Shown here piece after piece: positions 50,285 to 63,050 of a DNA stretch of 64,000 bases. The translations under genes and the position numbers were made by a program. The DNA is taken from positions 4,836,001 to 4,900,000 of the forward strand of contig HG738137.1 in NCBI GenBank assembly GCA_000499405.2, given 5' to 3'. The DNA comes from Onchocerca volvulus (lineage: Eukaryota > Nematoda > Chromadorea > Rhabditida > Onchocercidae). The notes beneath the pieces were generated by a model. It was not told where the DNA came from. It did not search any database and saw nothing but the letters and a program-made list of their open reading frames with translations. Numbering within the stretch: the stretch's first letter is position 1; each line of letters begins with the position of its first letter.

Positions 50285-53035
50285 ATGGAGCGGCAGAGAG
50301 TGGAGCATGTACTTGGAACGCTTACGGATCCAGTCAAATTAAACAGAAAATTACTTCCATTGATGGAAGAATGCGGAAAATTATCAGAAGTAAATGCGTT
50401 TGGATGGGCTTTGCTTGCAAAATTAGTTTATGCTTGTGATCAAGAGATGCTGAGGACGATTTCATCGAGAATTCAGGTGTTCGAATTTTTGTTCAAATTT
50501 CAGTGTTTCATCTAATTTCATTATTATATTTTGTTTTGATCTCTACTGAATGGAGACAGGAAATGATTTATTGAGTACATAGTACAGAAAATTATTGTGA
50601 GATGTTTTCCCTCTTTTTTAATTGATTCATTTTAGAAAAGGTTGATCGCTGCTGCTAAACAACCAATTAGTGTTCCTCTCTTGCATTTTATCCGTTCATT
50701 TCTTGTTCGTTTTCCGTGGCTCAAAAGTTTCAATGAACAAACTTTGGCTTATATTTGTTCACGTGCTGTGGATTTCAGTGTTGAAAATTGTTCTGAAGGC
50801 ATTACGAGGTAGATACTTCAGTTTACTTCCATCTATATAGTTATAAATCATTTTTAATACGAGAAATTTGCATATTGCGAGATGATTAGAATACTGAAAT
50901 TTCTAAGTGTCAACTAAAATAGCAACTAATAAAAAATTGAATGAAAGATTGTTAATGGAACTTCAGCTCAGTCATTTTCATTGCAGAATATTTCGCTAAA
51001 AATCATGTGAGTGCAATATACTAACAGTCTTCAATCTGAACTTAATATTAGCATTAAACTAATTTTTAAGTCATTTATGTACTTGACATAATGTTTCATT
51101 GTTTGAAGTTATGTTATTTATAGACTCACTTCCAATATATATGCATTGTGGGCAGGAACTAAGTATGATTACATCTTGATAAAGACAATGAAAGATATGT
51201 TAAATGATGTGATTGTTGAAGAAAAGAATGATAGTGAGAAAGTACTATTTCGTTTTGAGACAGCTGTACAGCGATACCTTTCGCAATTTATTTCTGTAAT
51301 ATTTAACCTACACACAGAAGTGATGGAGAAATGTTCGCCAGGTATTGCTTTAATGTTTTGTATAAAGTTGTGTAAATACAAAGTTGTATTTATTCGAAAC
51401 TATTCACAAGAGTGGTTTGTTTCATGTTTGCTACATTATCAAATAAAATTATACTGTTAGTGATTGAGGTTATTGCCAATTGTTTAGTATTTGAATTTGT
51501 TAAAGATTTGATTAGATATTTCGAGAACTGAATTTGTTATTTATCAGCTATTGAATTACTAAACGTTGATATGAACAAATTAAGTCGAAAATCTACTTGT
51601 ATCCAATGCAACATAAAGATATTTTTGTGTTTTTTGTACTTACCCTGATTTTCAGGTGACAAAATTGCCATAAACGAATGGTTAGATATCGCATGTGAAT
51701 CAGCAGTTATTGTTGAAATCGAAAAAAAAGATTCTATTTTTCGATGGTTGAGGACTTTCCTGTTAAAAGCTAGAAGTTGTGCACATCTTGCTGTACAACG
51801 AATTTCCTCATTTATCAGTGATTGTTGTTATCCAAGTGAAGCTTATTACGAAGCAGTAAAAGAATATGTGCAATTGGGACCAAATCTGAGTGTTAATACT
51901 CTTTTCAGAGCCCTTATTCGTTCTGCCAGGTGTCAGCTGAACTCACAGGCAAGCATATTAAGATATTCCAATGTGTTGTTTTAACTTCAAATATTAAATA
52001 AAGTAATGTTAGAATTAATCCGATCTTTATATTCTATGGTATTACCTTCATTTAGCTATATTTATTTCCAAAAGTTTTTATTTCTGGTGAGGTGTTTATT
52101 TTATCATTTTCAATTTCAGGAATATGGAAAAGCATACGCTGAAGCGCTGGGTGCAATGCTGGAATTGAGATCCTATTTGTTGGATGTTCAGGATGTAATA
52201 GCGTTACAGTATTCAGTTTGTCAAGAAGTTTTCCAAAAACAAAACTGTAGACCGGCGCTATCGTTGCTGAACTCACTGCTGGCTATGAATAATGAATTGG
52301 TGCCATCACCTATTCAGGTTATTATTGGGGGAATTGACATATTACTCATTTTTGTCTTGTCAATTTCATAAAATTAATGAATTCGTCACTTATTTTTAGA
52401 TTGCACAGAGCATCTTCAGTTGTAGCGAAAATTGGTGCGATGAAGTACGCGTGGGCCGAGCGCTGTGTTCTTCCATTTCGCGACCGCGTATTCAAATGAT
52501 CATTCCCCAGGAAGATTTGTTGAAGAAGTTAAGTGATACTGTTATGAGTGACCAGCAGATACATTTCGACAGTTTCCAGAATTCGACCAAGTTAATTATG
52601 CCAAAGAATTCGGAGGTACAATCCAACAGCACTGCAGTTAATATCGGACTTAATGATGATCGTATAGAAACTTATGAAAATATTGGAATAGAATCAGCTG
52701 AAAGTGCTGTTAGAAAGCGAGTATATCCATCACCGGAAAATACTAGTTTAAAACACGTACGAATTGGATCCGAACATGGCGAAGAAATATTTTCTTCCAA
52801 GAGCGGAAGTTCACAATCTTCGAAAACATTAGAAATTACAGATGAGAAACAAATATCAAACAAAATAGGATACACTTTGATTGAGCAAAAGAAATTTCAA
52901 GATACTGCTGTTGTAAATGCTGCAGCAGTGAAACTTAATTCAGATGCTGTGATCACAGAATTAGATAAAGATGTAATTGATCGTGAGTTGACTATTCAGC
53001 AAATAATGGCTGATTTTGTACCTATCTGGAGATAA
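50285..53035 (+). CDS. Unrecognised helical (HEAT-like) protein of about 569 residues
   Basis: Not recognised with confidence. Six exons join cleanly to 570 codons: 50285-50476, 50636-50808, 51124-51341, 51656-51948, 52120-52317 and 52400-53035. The first 400 or so residues are almost entirely amphipathic helix (for example VNAFGWALLAKLVYACDQEM, VPLLHFIRSFLVRFPWLKSF, CRPALSLLNSLLAMNNELVP), as in HEAT-type solenoid scaffolds. The last 170 residues are polar, Ser/Glu-rich and probably disordered, ending TIQQIMADFVPIWR. No signal peptide or membrane span is seen. A RIX1/PELP1-type ribosome-biogenesis scaffold is one guess but no diagnostic motif supports it. The intron at 51949-52119 has a GC donor. 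Confidence 0.8.
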
Positions 53036-54104
53036 TAGATGAATAAAAAAAGGCATTTTTTCTCTTTTGTTTTTTGTTTAAAAGAAATTTTGTTTTTCTT
53101 CAATTATGTTTTTTAGTTTTCTGATATTTTTTCCTTGGATTTTTTGTCGTTTTGATTTTTTTCCTCTTAATTTGATTCTGTGGCTCTTTTCTAGTTTTTT
53201 TCTTTTTTTTTTTTTTTTTTTTAATATCTTTCTTAAATCTATAATATATTAATATGCAGAATGTATTTGACGACACCAGGATATATTTTGAAGAAAAAGA
53301 TGTAAGCAAGGAATAAAATTAAAACGATAAAAAATCCAAGGAAAACTGAAATCAAATTAGAATGAATAGTTCTGTAATGTTGGAATTCATTCGCTTTTTT
53401 TTCTTAATTATATTTGAATTTATGTGCTCAAGTGCGTCTGCGTTGAAATTCATGCTACTTCGTTTATTTTTTTCAAGTCTCAATAATATTCATTAACGTA
53501 CATAAAGTGATAATTGCATTATAATTAATAAAAGTATTTCCTTTTGTATTCTCTTTCATTTTGGTGTACTATTAATATATAAAGGTTAAGCAGAAAATGT
53601 GAATGTATACGATTGGTGAGCAGTTTTAATTGGTGCCTAAAAAGATCTAATTCAAAGAAGTTGAATGGGATTAGGTCTTATATTTTCATTTTGGTCTTCT
53701 CTGCAATTGGCATGTTAACTACATCATTTTGATAGTGACATGGTGTCCTTCACATTTGCGTACTGTTGATAGTTGGATAAAATGCAGGAAGGTAGGTGTT
53801 ACTCTTCAGATATTTGCCCATCCTAATGCTGATTAATTCAATTGTAACATGTTACATTGTTGGTGTATTCATCGGCAGAACCATAACCAATCAGCTTATT
53901 TACCAGTCGTTCAGTTTTCAAGACATAACGTACGGAGGTGTGGGGAAATGACTGTTAAATTTTGACTTTGAAGTCATAAATTTTTTTTTTTTGAAGTGAC
54001 TCATGGTTGTAAGTTGCTAATGAAATTGATATTGTGTATTAGCTAGAAGATAGAAGTTTGAGGACTTCAAATAATTCATTATTTTAGGAGCAGTGTCTGC
54101 GCCA
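53036..54104. other. Intergenic region before GALE, with poly-T and A/T tracts
   Basis: Contains a long T tract at about 53200-53222 and T-rich sequence from 53050, presumably the 3' UTR of the preceding gene. The Lys-rich minus-strand frame at 53100-53309 is an artefact of the T tracts. An acceptor (AG at 54086-54087) 17 bases before the GALE ATG could be its trans-splice site. Confidence 0.45.
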
Positions 54105-56149
<2,045 letters not shown>

Positions 56150-57679
56150 TTATCAGCCGTCAAGTTTTCGATGTGTCGTTTAACATGAATTTTTTGAATG
56201 CATCAATTTGGTGGTGCAGTACAAAAAGCTGTGCAATTTTAATTTCGGTGTCAATTTTTTATTATATCTCTATTCAAAAAGATATTATATGTGTGCCTTT
56301 CCATATGAAATATTGTTTTTGAAACCACATTGTTTCAGTATCATCTTTATGCTTTTAAACAGTTACAATTCAAACATTGTGCTTTTTTCCGCTCCTCTTT
56401 CGTTTTCATTATTGTAACTGAAACTATTTGAATTTTTAAATCTGATCCATAATTGTTATCATTTCATTTTTATTCTCTGTCATTTTATTTGATTTAGTCG
56501 TAATAATTCCAAATTCATTCCTTTATTTTGTTGTTTGTTCCGAGGCGAGGTTGACTTCTGCAAGATCTTTCTTAGCATTAAACCAATTCCATCACTTTAT
56601 TTATTTTTTGGTGTGAAATCAAGTTCATTGTTATTGGTAATTTTGTAAATTGATATAATTTTCGTGCTGATGTTACACATTCCTTGAGGTTAGTCAGTGA
56701 TAATAGAATAATATAAGATTTCGAAATGAAAAAAAATGTCAAAAGAAAATATCTAAAAAGTGGATTGTGGGCCATATTAGGTACATGGCAAAAAAATTAC
56801 ATTTTTCGAAATCTTAATTATTTTTAATTTGGTATTTTTAATTTTTTAATCTTCCCAAAACTTATTTAATCGCATCCAATAAAGGACAAGAAAAGACATG
56901 CAGAAAGATCTCAAATTTCACTAATCTTCATTGAGATGTCACTTATAAATTTTTGTCACATGTTAACAATAAAACTTTATCTCAACTATTTTTGATCCTT
57001 CGTCGATATTGGATCAGTTCTGTCCTTATTCAGTTCAGTTAGTTTGTAGTCATTCATTGCCTTACTTTTTTTGTTAAAGATGAATGGGGTATTTTGACGT
57101 TTCACATCATGAATTCTTTTCGAAGGTGTGTATTGTGCTGTTTTGATGATGCAAATGTGAATACTGTAGGACGGTTTATTAAGTTTGTTATCTTTGATTA
57201 ACAACAAAAGTTCAGTAATAATGAAGAAACGGTACGCTACTTCTGACGATCAATTGAGGATGTTTATCGGGTAATTTTATACGAATGCATACATTTCACA
57301 GTTGCCAGATTATTTTTCAACTACTTAGATATTTCCTCTCGAAGCATTGCAGTTTTATATTGATATGATTATCATTATCAGAAATCCTTTCAGATCATGC
57401 TAGCTCATTCACTTTTATATTATCAGTTTGATTAATTAGTGTTTTCAAGGTTTAAATCGCAGTCATGTTGACAGTGATTCAATGATTGCTAAGGTTCAGT
57501 TTTTTAGCATTCCACTTTAAGATTTTAATCAAAAGTTTGAAATTGTTTGAGTGGCTATCTGTTTGAGTTAACTTTTACCAATTTATGAATTTCTAAATTT
57601 AGTCGTTTTGTGTTTCGCTTATGCGTATATTATCCTATTTGGAATATATTAATTTAAAAAAAAGTACAGTAATACAAAG
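56150..57679. other. Intergenic region between GALE and EEFSEC
   Basis: AT-rich, with no well-supported exon. Because EEFSEC lacks an ATG in its first recognised exon, a short leader exon of that gene should lie somewhere here. I could not choose between several candidates. Confidence 0.4.
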
Positions 57680-59987
57680 TGGCAGCACGAAAATCATTGA
57701 ACGTTGGTATTCTGGGACATGTGGACTGCGGGAAAACAACTTTGGCCAAGGCATTGTCCGTAATGGGTTCAACTGCTGCATTCGATAAGCATGCCAAAAC
57801 TGCGAATCTTCGAGCTAATACAATCGATCTCGGCTATTCCACACTAACCATCAATGATACAATAATTGCTTTGATCGATTGTCCTGGACATGCGTCATTA
57901 ATCAGGTTACATTCGTCAATTTTATTTAAAATTTATAAATAAACGTGTAAAAATGTCTTTGAAAAGAGTACTTGATATTTATAGATAAAGATATTGTTAG
58001 AATAAAAGAAAAGTAGTTCTATTCGGAAGGAATTCATGAAGTTTTTGCTGAGAGTAGTGGTAATCTCTTTGAATATTTTTGTTTTTCGCAGGTCGGTGCT
58101 TGCAGCTTCATCAGTTTTTGATATGGCGATTGTTGTGGTAAATAGCAGCAAAGGAATCGAACAACAAACCGCCGAACATCTCCTCCTTGTATCGCTGTTA
58201 TGTCCTGACCATGTTATTATTGTCATTAACAAGGTTGGTCATTAATTTGTATAATTATAAATCATAAGCATTAATATTTAATTGGGGTTTTGTATATATT
58301 TTATAGCGTTTCTTTTTTTTTTATTTTGGTTTAAAATAATCGTAATGATAGTTATGCCATTATTAACAATTTTTCTCCTAAATTTTGCTAATACTTGAAT
58401 CTGAAAAGTGAAATATAAGTTCACTTAGATTTGATTTATTCATTTGAAAATTAAACACAGAAGGGAAGAAATTGGAAACTTGATTGAAATCAAACAGTTT
58501 AATTGTTTCTGATTTCTGTGTCAGAAGTCTTTCTGATTTCAATCGTCAATAAAATAAATTGAATAAAATAATTGTTTTTAGTGGAAATTTTTTACTATTT
58601 TAGATTGATTTAATAAGCGAAGAAGCACTGGAACAAATGATAAGACGCTGCAGGAAGGTAGCATCAACCTTAAAAATAAACTCAAATCTGCAAATTGTAC
58701 CAATATCCTTACTGAAGCATAAGGAGGAAGCAATAATAGCGCTAATGAATGCTTTGCGTTTGGCTCTTTACATACCTCAGCGAATTTCTTCTGGCCATTT
58801 CGTAATGTTTGTTGATCATTGTTTCCCTGTTAAAGGCAAAGGCACAGTAATGACAGGCACTATTGTTGATGGAATATGCAAGTAAATTCTTTTAATTTAG
58901 CATGTTACAATGATTTGAAATGATTTTATATATATATATTTTTTTTAAATTCAGTTTACTATTTGTTACAATATTTAGTATCGTATATTAATCTGAAACA
59001 TTTATTATGGGTTGATAGGCTGAGGTCATCGGTCCTAGAAATTATGCGGAATAACAATCTCAAGAATTTCAAAAAAAAAAATCATTTCGAAAGAAAGATA
59101 GTGCTATTCACAATTTATGAGAAAAAATAGAATATTTTACAGAACCATATTTCAGTGTTGGAATGGACGTAGAAATAGCAGCTTTACAGGAAAAGCGTAA
59201 AATCAAAAGCATGCAGCGTTGGAAAGAAGATGTACGTAGCGCAGAAATGGGAGATCGAGCAGCTGTGTTATTCCACAATGTTTCTGCCAAAGATATCAAC
59301 CGGACGCTTATATTTGAACCAGAAACATTGCGTTGTGTCCAATTTTTATTGGTCAGTGTGAATCGAATAGTGCATTTTCAAGGAATTCTTCATCAGAGTT
59401 CCAAATTACATATTTCAACTGGTTTCGAAACTGTTACTGGACAGTGTCAATTTTTGACTTCACCTGGAGAAAAAGATGATTATGAAGTAGTCCAGGAGCT
59501 GAATGAAACTGTAAAGTTTGCAATATTTAATCTAGAACGACCTGTATATACAAAGGAAGGTAGCTTCTATATTACATCCAGATTAGATTATCAAGGTAAA
59601 GGCTGTCGGTTTATATTCCATGGCAAATTTTTAAAATTACTTGATAATGACAAGCAGATATGTCGATTTCGGCGGAAAAAAAAAGTTGGGAAAGTTGAAC
59701 GGATCGAAAATGAACGAAGCATAATTTGCAATTCTCTATTCAAGAAAGAAACGAATATTGATATATGTTGTAACATGAATGTTTATCTTTCTACCGGTGA
59801 GGTAGGTCGCCTAGAATCTGCATTCGGGAAAAATGGAAAAGTTCGGGTATCATTTTCAGAGGACTTGGCGAAGAGTACAAGGACTGCCTATAAGAATGGA
59901 TTAGAAATACAAGTGTCACTATATTTCAAAAAATTTTTAAATAGTGGAAAAATTAAGTGCTGTTCACCAAATCCCACTGTCTCATGA
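57680..59987 (+). CDS. selb-1: Selenocysteine-specific elongation factor EEFSEC (SelB-type GTPase)
   Basis: Delivers Sec-tRNA to UGA codons on selenoprotein mRNAs. Exons 57680-57905, 58092-58233, 58604-58881 and 59156-59987 total 1478 bases, one short of 493 codons. The frame therefore needs one base, modulo 3, from an upstream exon; an A would complete an ATG with the first TG. GTPase motifs: GILGHVDCGKT (G1), IDCPGHA (G3) and INK|ID (G4, across an intron). The G2 region reads LRANTIDLGYS where relatives have RGITLDLGFS; the key Thr is kept. Later hallmarks are FVDHCFPVKGKGTVMTGTI, KIKSMQRW, FKKETNID and VYLSTGEVGRLESAFGKNGK, the EEFSEC-specific C-terminal domain. The protein is about 490 residues, shorter than human (about 596) because the linkers are short. 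Confidence 0.93.
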
Positions 59988-60324
59988 TTGTTAGTCTTTA
60001 AACATGAAAATTTCATGGATTTTATTGTGACATGCATGTTTGAAATTCTATTGTAACCACTTAAGTTCGCCAATGCTTCTTCATTATGGTTTATTGTATC
60101 TATAAAAATTTATCAAACAATATCTTTTATACAATGTTTTCCGTGCATCAAAAATCGGTATTCGACTAATCTTTCAAATCTTTGGTACCACGTAGATGTT
60201 TTTTTCGTTAATTGTTTTATTTTTTTTATATTGCTTTCTAGCGAATGAAAGACTTGATTTTAACTTCTTATTTCTTGAATATTGAGCAAAATCTTTTAAG
60301 GAATTTCAATACACTAACTGTATC
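59988..60324. other. Short gap between EEFSEC and the next gene
   Basis: About 340 AT-rich bases, mainly EEFSEC 3' UTR and the upstream region of the following same-strand gene. No other feature is seen. Confidence 0.4.
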
Positions 60325-61807
60325 ATGGAGGTGAGATTACGTTTAATTCTTTTCAGGATGGATTACATATTGAAAACCTCGCTTCATTTTACGTCAGTTC
60401 GACGAATTACAATTTTATGGAATTTTTTACCTCACAAAAACAACCATTCACTAAGTTCAGATTTAAGTGAGCTACCTTATAAATCAGTGAACACAGATAT
60501 GCGTACCAAAACGACAAATAAAAGGAGATCATATGTAGAAATGGTAGAAAATCCGATCAATAATGGAGACGCTAAATTCTCGGGAAAGGGATATGTCGAG
60601 ATTTGGAGAAAGGGAAAAAGAAACGAACAAAAATACACTACAAAAACATTGTCCGATATGCGGGAAGATATTGACAAATTAGCGAAAACATTATACAGAT
60701 TAAGAGCAAATGAAAAAAAACAGCGAGAAAAGCCACCACAAGTAGCTATTAAGCAGCAAGAACCTGAAATAGAAGAAGAGCTTAAATTGAGTTCATATGT
60801 AGATGGTTCTGTTGAACGTCTTTCATTCACCGTCCGCACTCCCGATCGGCGAATTCTTCTTAAAAACTTCACTGGCATTACCGTTTCTAGGTTTGCTTTC
60901 CATTCTATTATTTTCTTTTTCATTTATTTCTAGACAAAGATTTCGGTGAATTCACTCAGGCATGCCCCATAAGGCACAACATGTTTCAAATCTTAATAGT
61001 TGAATTTATAGAAGCAGTAAGTTATTAGCCAGCAGAATTTTTTTTTTTAGATTTGTAGAAGCTGTTTAATCACTTATCTTTTTTTTAGTTCTGTTATTTA
61101 TTTCTTGGAAATTTATATTTTTTCAAACACTTTTTCAATTTTTATTACAAAAATACAAACATTTTTACGTATAAATGCATTCCATGCATTTTATTGCAGG
61201 ACTATTTTGGAAATGTTGCGGAACCGGAAAGTGCGTATTAACGAAGTTGTCACTTATGATTTTGCCATTGTCGTAAGTCTTCATTTCCTTAATTGGTCTA
61301 ATAAATTATGAGATTCATGCATGCACTGAAAAGTTATATTTAACCCACTGATTTTATTTTTTCCTTCTGAAAGGTTCTGGTTGATAAGGTGCTCCGGGAT
61401 GAAAACGGCAAATTTATTTTATATCAGGAGAGTATAATTTTCCGCATTATCTTAATTTCTTTTGTTAATGTATTCTCACTTATTTATTTTTGTGAGATTT
61501 TAAATCTTAAAATCTTAATGTCTGAAAATTCATTAATTGGGAAATAGTAGAGTATTTCACATTGTAAAATTATTGCAGATTTTTGAAAAGAAGCTTGATA
61601 TATATTTAATTTCAGTGTAAACCGATGGATACGTTAGATATTTGGAAAGAAGAACTGGAAGAGAATCCAGCATTTGCTCGAATAGATCGTTTTCAAATCC
61701 TTCATATTTTACCTTCTTCTTGTCATCAGTATTTTACTGTTCATGCCATAGCTCTAAGGGATTTTGTGATCGAGAATTGGTTTCCATGGGAATTACAAAA
61801 TGTATAA
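60325..61807 (+). CDS. Unrecognised protein, possibly mitochondrial
   Basis: Not recognised. A long first exon, about 60325-60890, ends at a GTTTGC donor. It is followed by 61200-61272 (TILEMLRNRKVRINEVVTYD) joining in phase, about 61376-61430 (VLVDKVLRDENGKFILYQ), and a final exon from about 61616 (CKPMDTLDIWKEELEENPAF) to a stop near 61807. The join of the last two exons is not in phase as I read them. From the second ATG (60358) the N terminus is basic and hydrophobic (MDYILKTSLHFTSVRRITIL), like a mitochondrial presequence. The middle is Lys/Glu-rich and partly coiled-coil (SDMREDIDKLAKTLYRLRAN). No catalytic motif is visible. Confidence 0.6.
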
Positions 61808-62927
61808 ATCGGCAAGTTAATTAAGTTTGACTTACTGCATTTTGTAGTATTCTTTACTTCTTTTGTTTTGTTCCTGCACTCCAAAAATATTGTTCTGCTG
61901 TAATGGGGATTTTTTAAATTTAAATAGTTTGTTTAAGACTTGACGATATCTACAATAAAAATGAGTTTAGAAAGGGACATATGAAACAGCTTTGTTTCTT
62001 GAACTGGAAATCTTTAGACTTAATTCAACAAATAGCATAACTTCTCCTTATATCTCCTCATTAACTTACTATATATAATTAGACAGTTATTTGTCATTCT
62101 TCTAACAATCCTTATAAAGGCTAACAGTGGAATATTTATATTTTGAATGTTTCCTATACTATCAATTCTTTACTTTGCAGATAATTCTCAATAGAGATTT
62201 ATGTACTTGTTGGAATATATTTCGTTGTGAAGATGTGTGAACTTTCGATTTTGTTCTTTCTTTCCGATCCAGTGAATTGCCTGACACATTTTGCAATTTT
62301 TTTTTTAATGATAATAAAACATTGGCGGAAAAAGTTCTGCTTGGAAATGGAAAATTTGGACTAAAAAGTTCTATTTTTAATAAAAAGTTAATATTTATTG
62401 CTAATGTGATATTCTATATTTTATATATTCTAGATCAATAGTTCACTAGTTTTCGATCAATTAATATTGCTTCAATATTTATGCTTTATCATTATGCGGA
62501 ATCGTTGTTATCTTACTAATCGAAAGTCTGTGCATTACTGATGGGCTAAGACATTTTTTCTATTCCAAAAAAATAAGTTACCACTTATTTTGAAGTAAAA
62601 ATTATGATTATTCATTGGCTGGAAATTGAGAAGATGGAAGGGAAAGTTTGCTATAAATGTTATAAAATAATAATATTATGGAGATTGGGAAAGTAAGAAC
62701 GATGTTCGCAGATGGACTTTTTCTCATGCTGTCGTAAAAAAACAACTAGAAAGAAGCCATATCATTTGTCTCAATATCTCATTTCCAGATTTCATCATTC
62801 CGAAAAACACTAGTTTCCTTCTAATTTTTTATTATAAAATCCTTACTTGGCTATTTTCTATTGCTTCTTCACTATCTTGATGAATTTCCCTGATTTTTTC
62901 TTCTTTTATTTCTCGCTAAAAACTGTA
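61808..62927. other. Intergenic region with a lone 60-codon open stretch
   Basis: AT-rich. A frame at about 62230-62442 (containing FRSSELPDTFCNFFFND and LAEKVLLGNGKFGL) stays open for about 60 codons without a start or clear splice sites. It could be a decayed coding piece but I cannot identify it. Otherwise nothing is recognised. Confidence 0.35.
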
Positions 62928-63050
62928 GCTAAAGCAGGTGGTTGGCTTGCAAGATGTATTCAACATGAGATAGATCATTTAAATGTATACTATATATTAG
63001 ACATTTGTCTAAATTAAAGTATGATATGACTATGAAAAAGCACAAAAAGT
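62928..63050 (+). pseudogene. def: Wolbachia-type peptide deformylase C-terminal fragment (nuclear insertion)
   Basis: The frame from 62928 reads AKAGGWLARCIQHEIDHLN, the C-terminal metal-binding motif of bacterial peptide deformylase (HExxDH with both His and the Glu). After LN the usual Gly is lost, and around 62998-63002 a one-base shift moves the reading into HLSKLKYDMTMKK, the normal tail of the Rickettsiales enzyme. The first three quarters of the gene, including the GxGxAAxQ and EGCLS motifs, are absent. This is a broken fragment flanked by AT-rich nematode DNA. The bacterial deformylase identity is strong. Assignment to Wolbachia rests on the KLKYDM-type tail and the host context. Confidence 0.8.

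Noticed and set aside
53100..53309. Lys-rich 69-codon open frame on the minus strand
   Set aside because: Produced by T-rich tracts on the plus strand in a 3' UTR; pure low complexity with no splice context.
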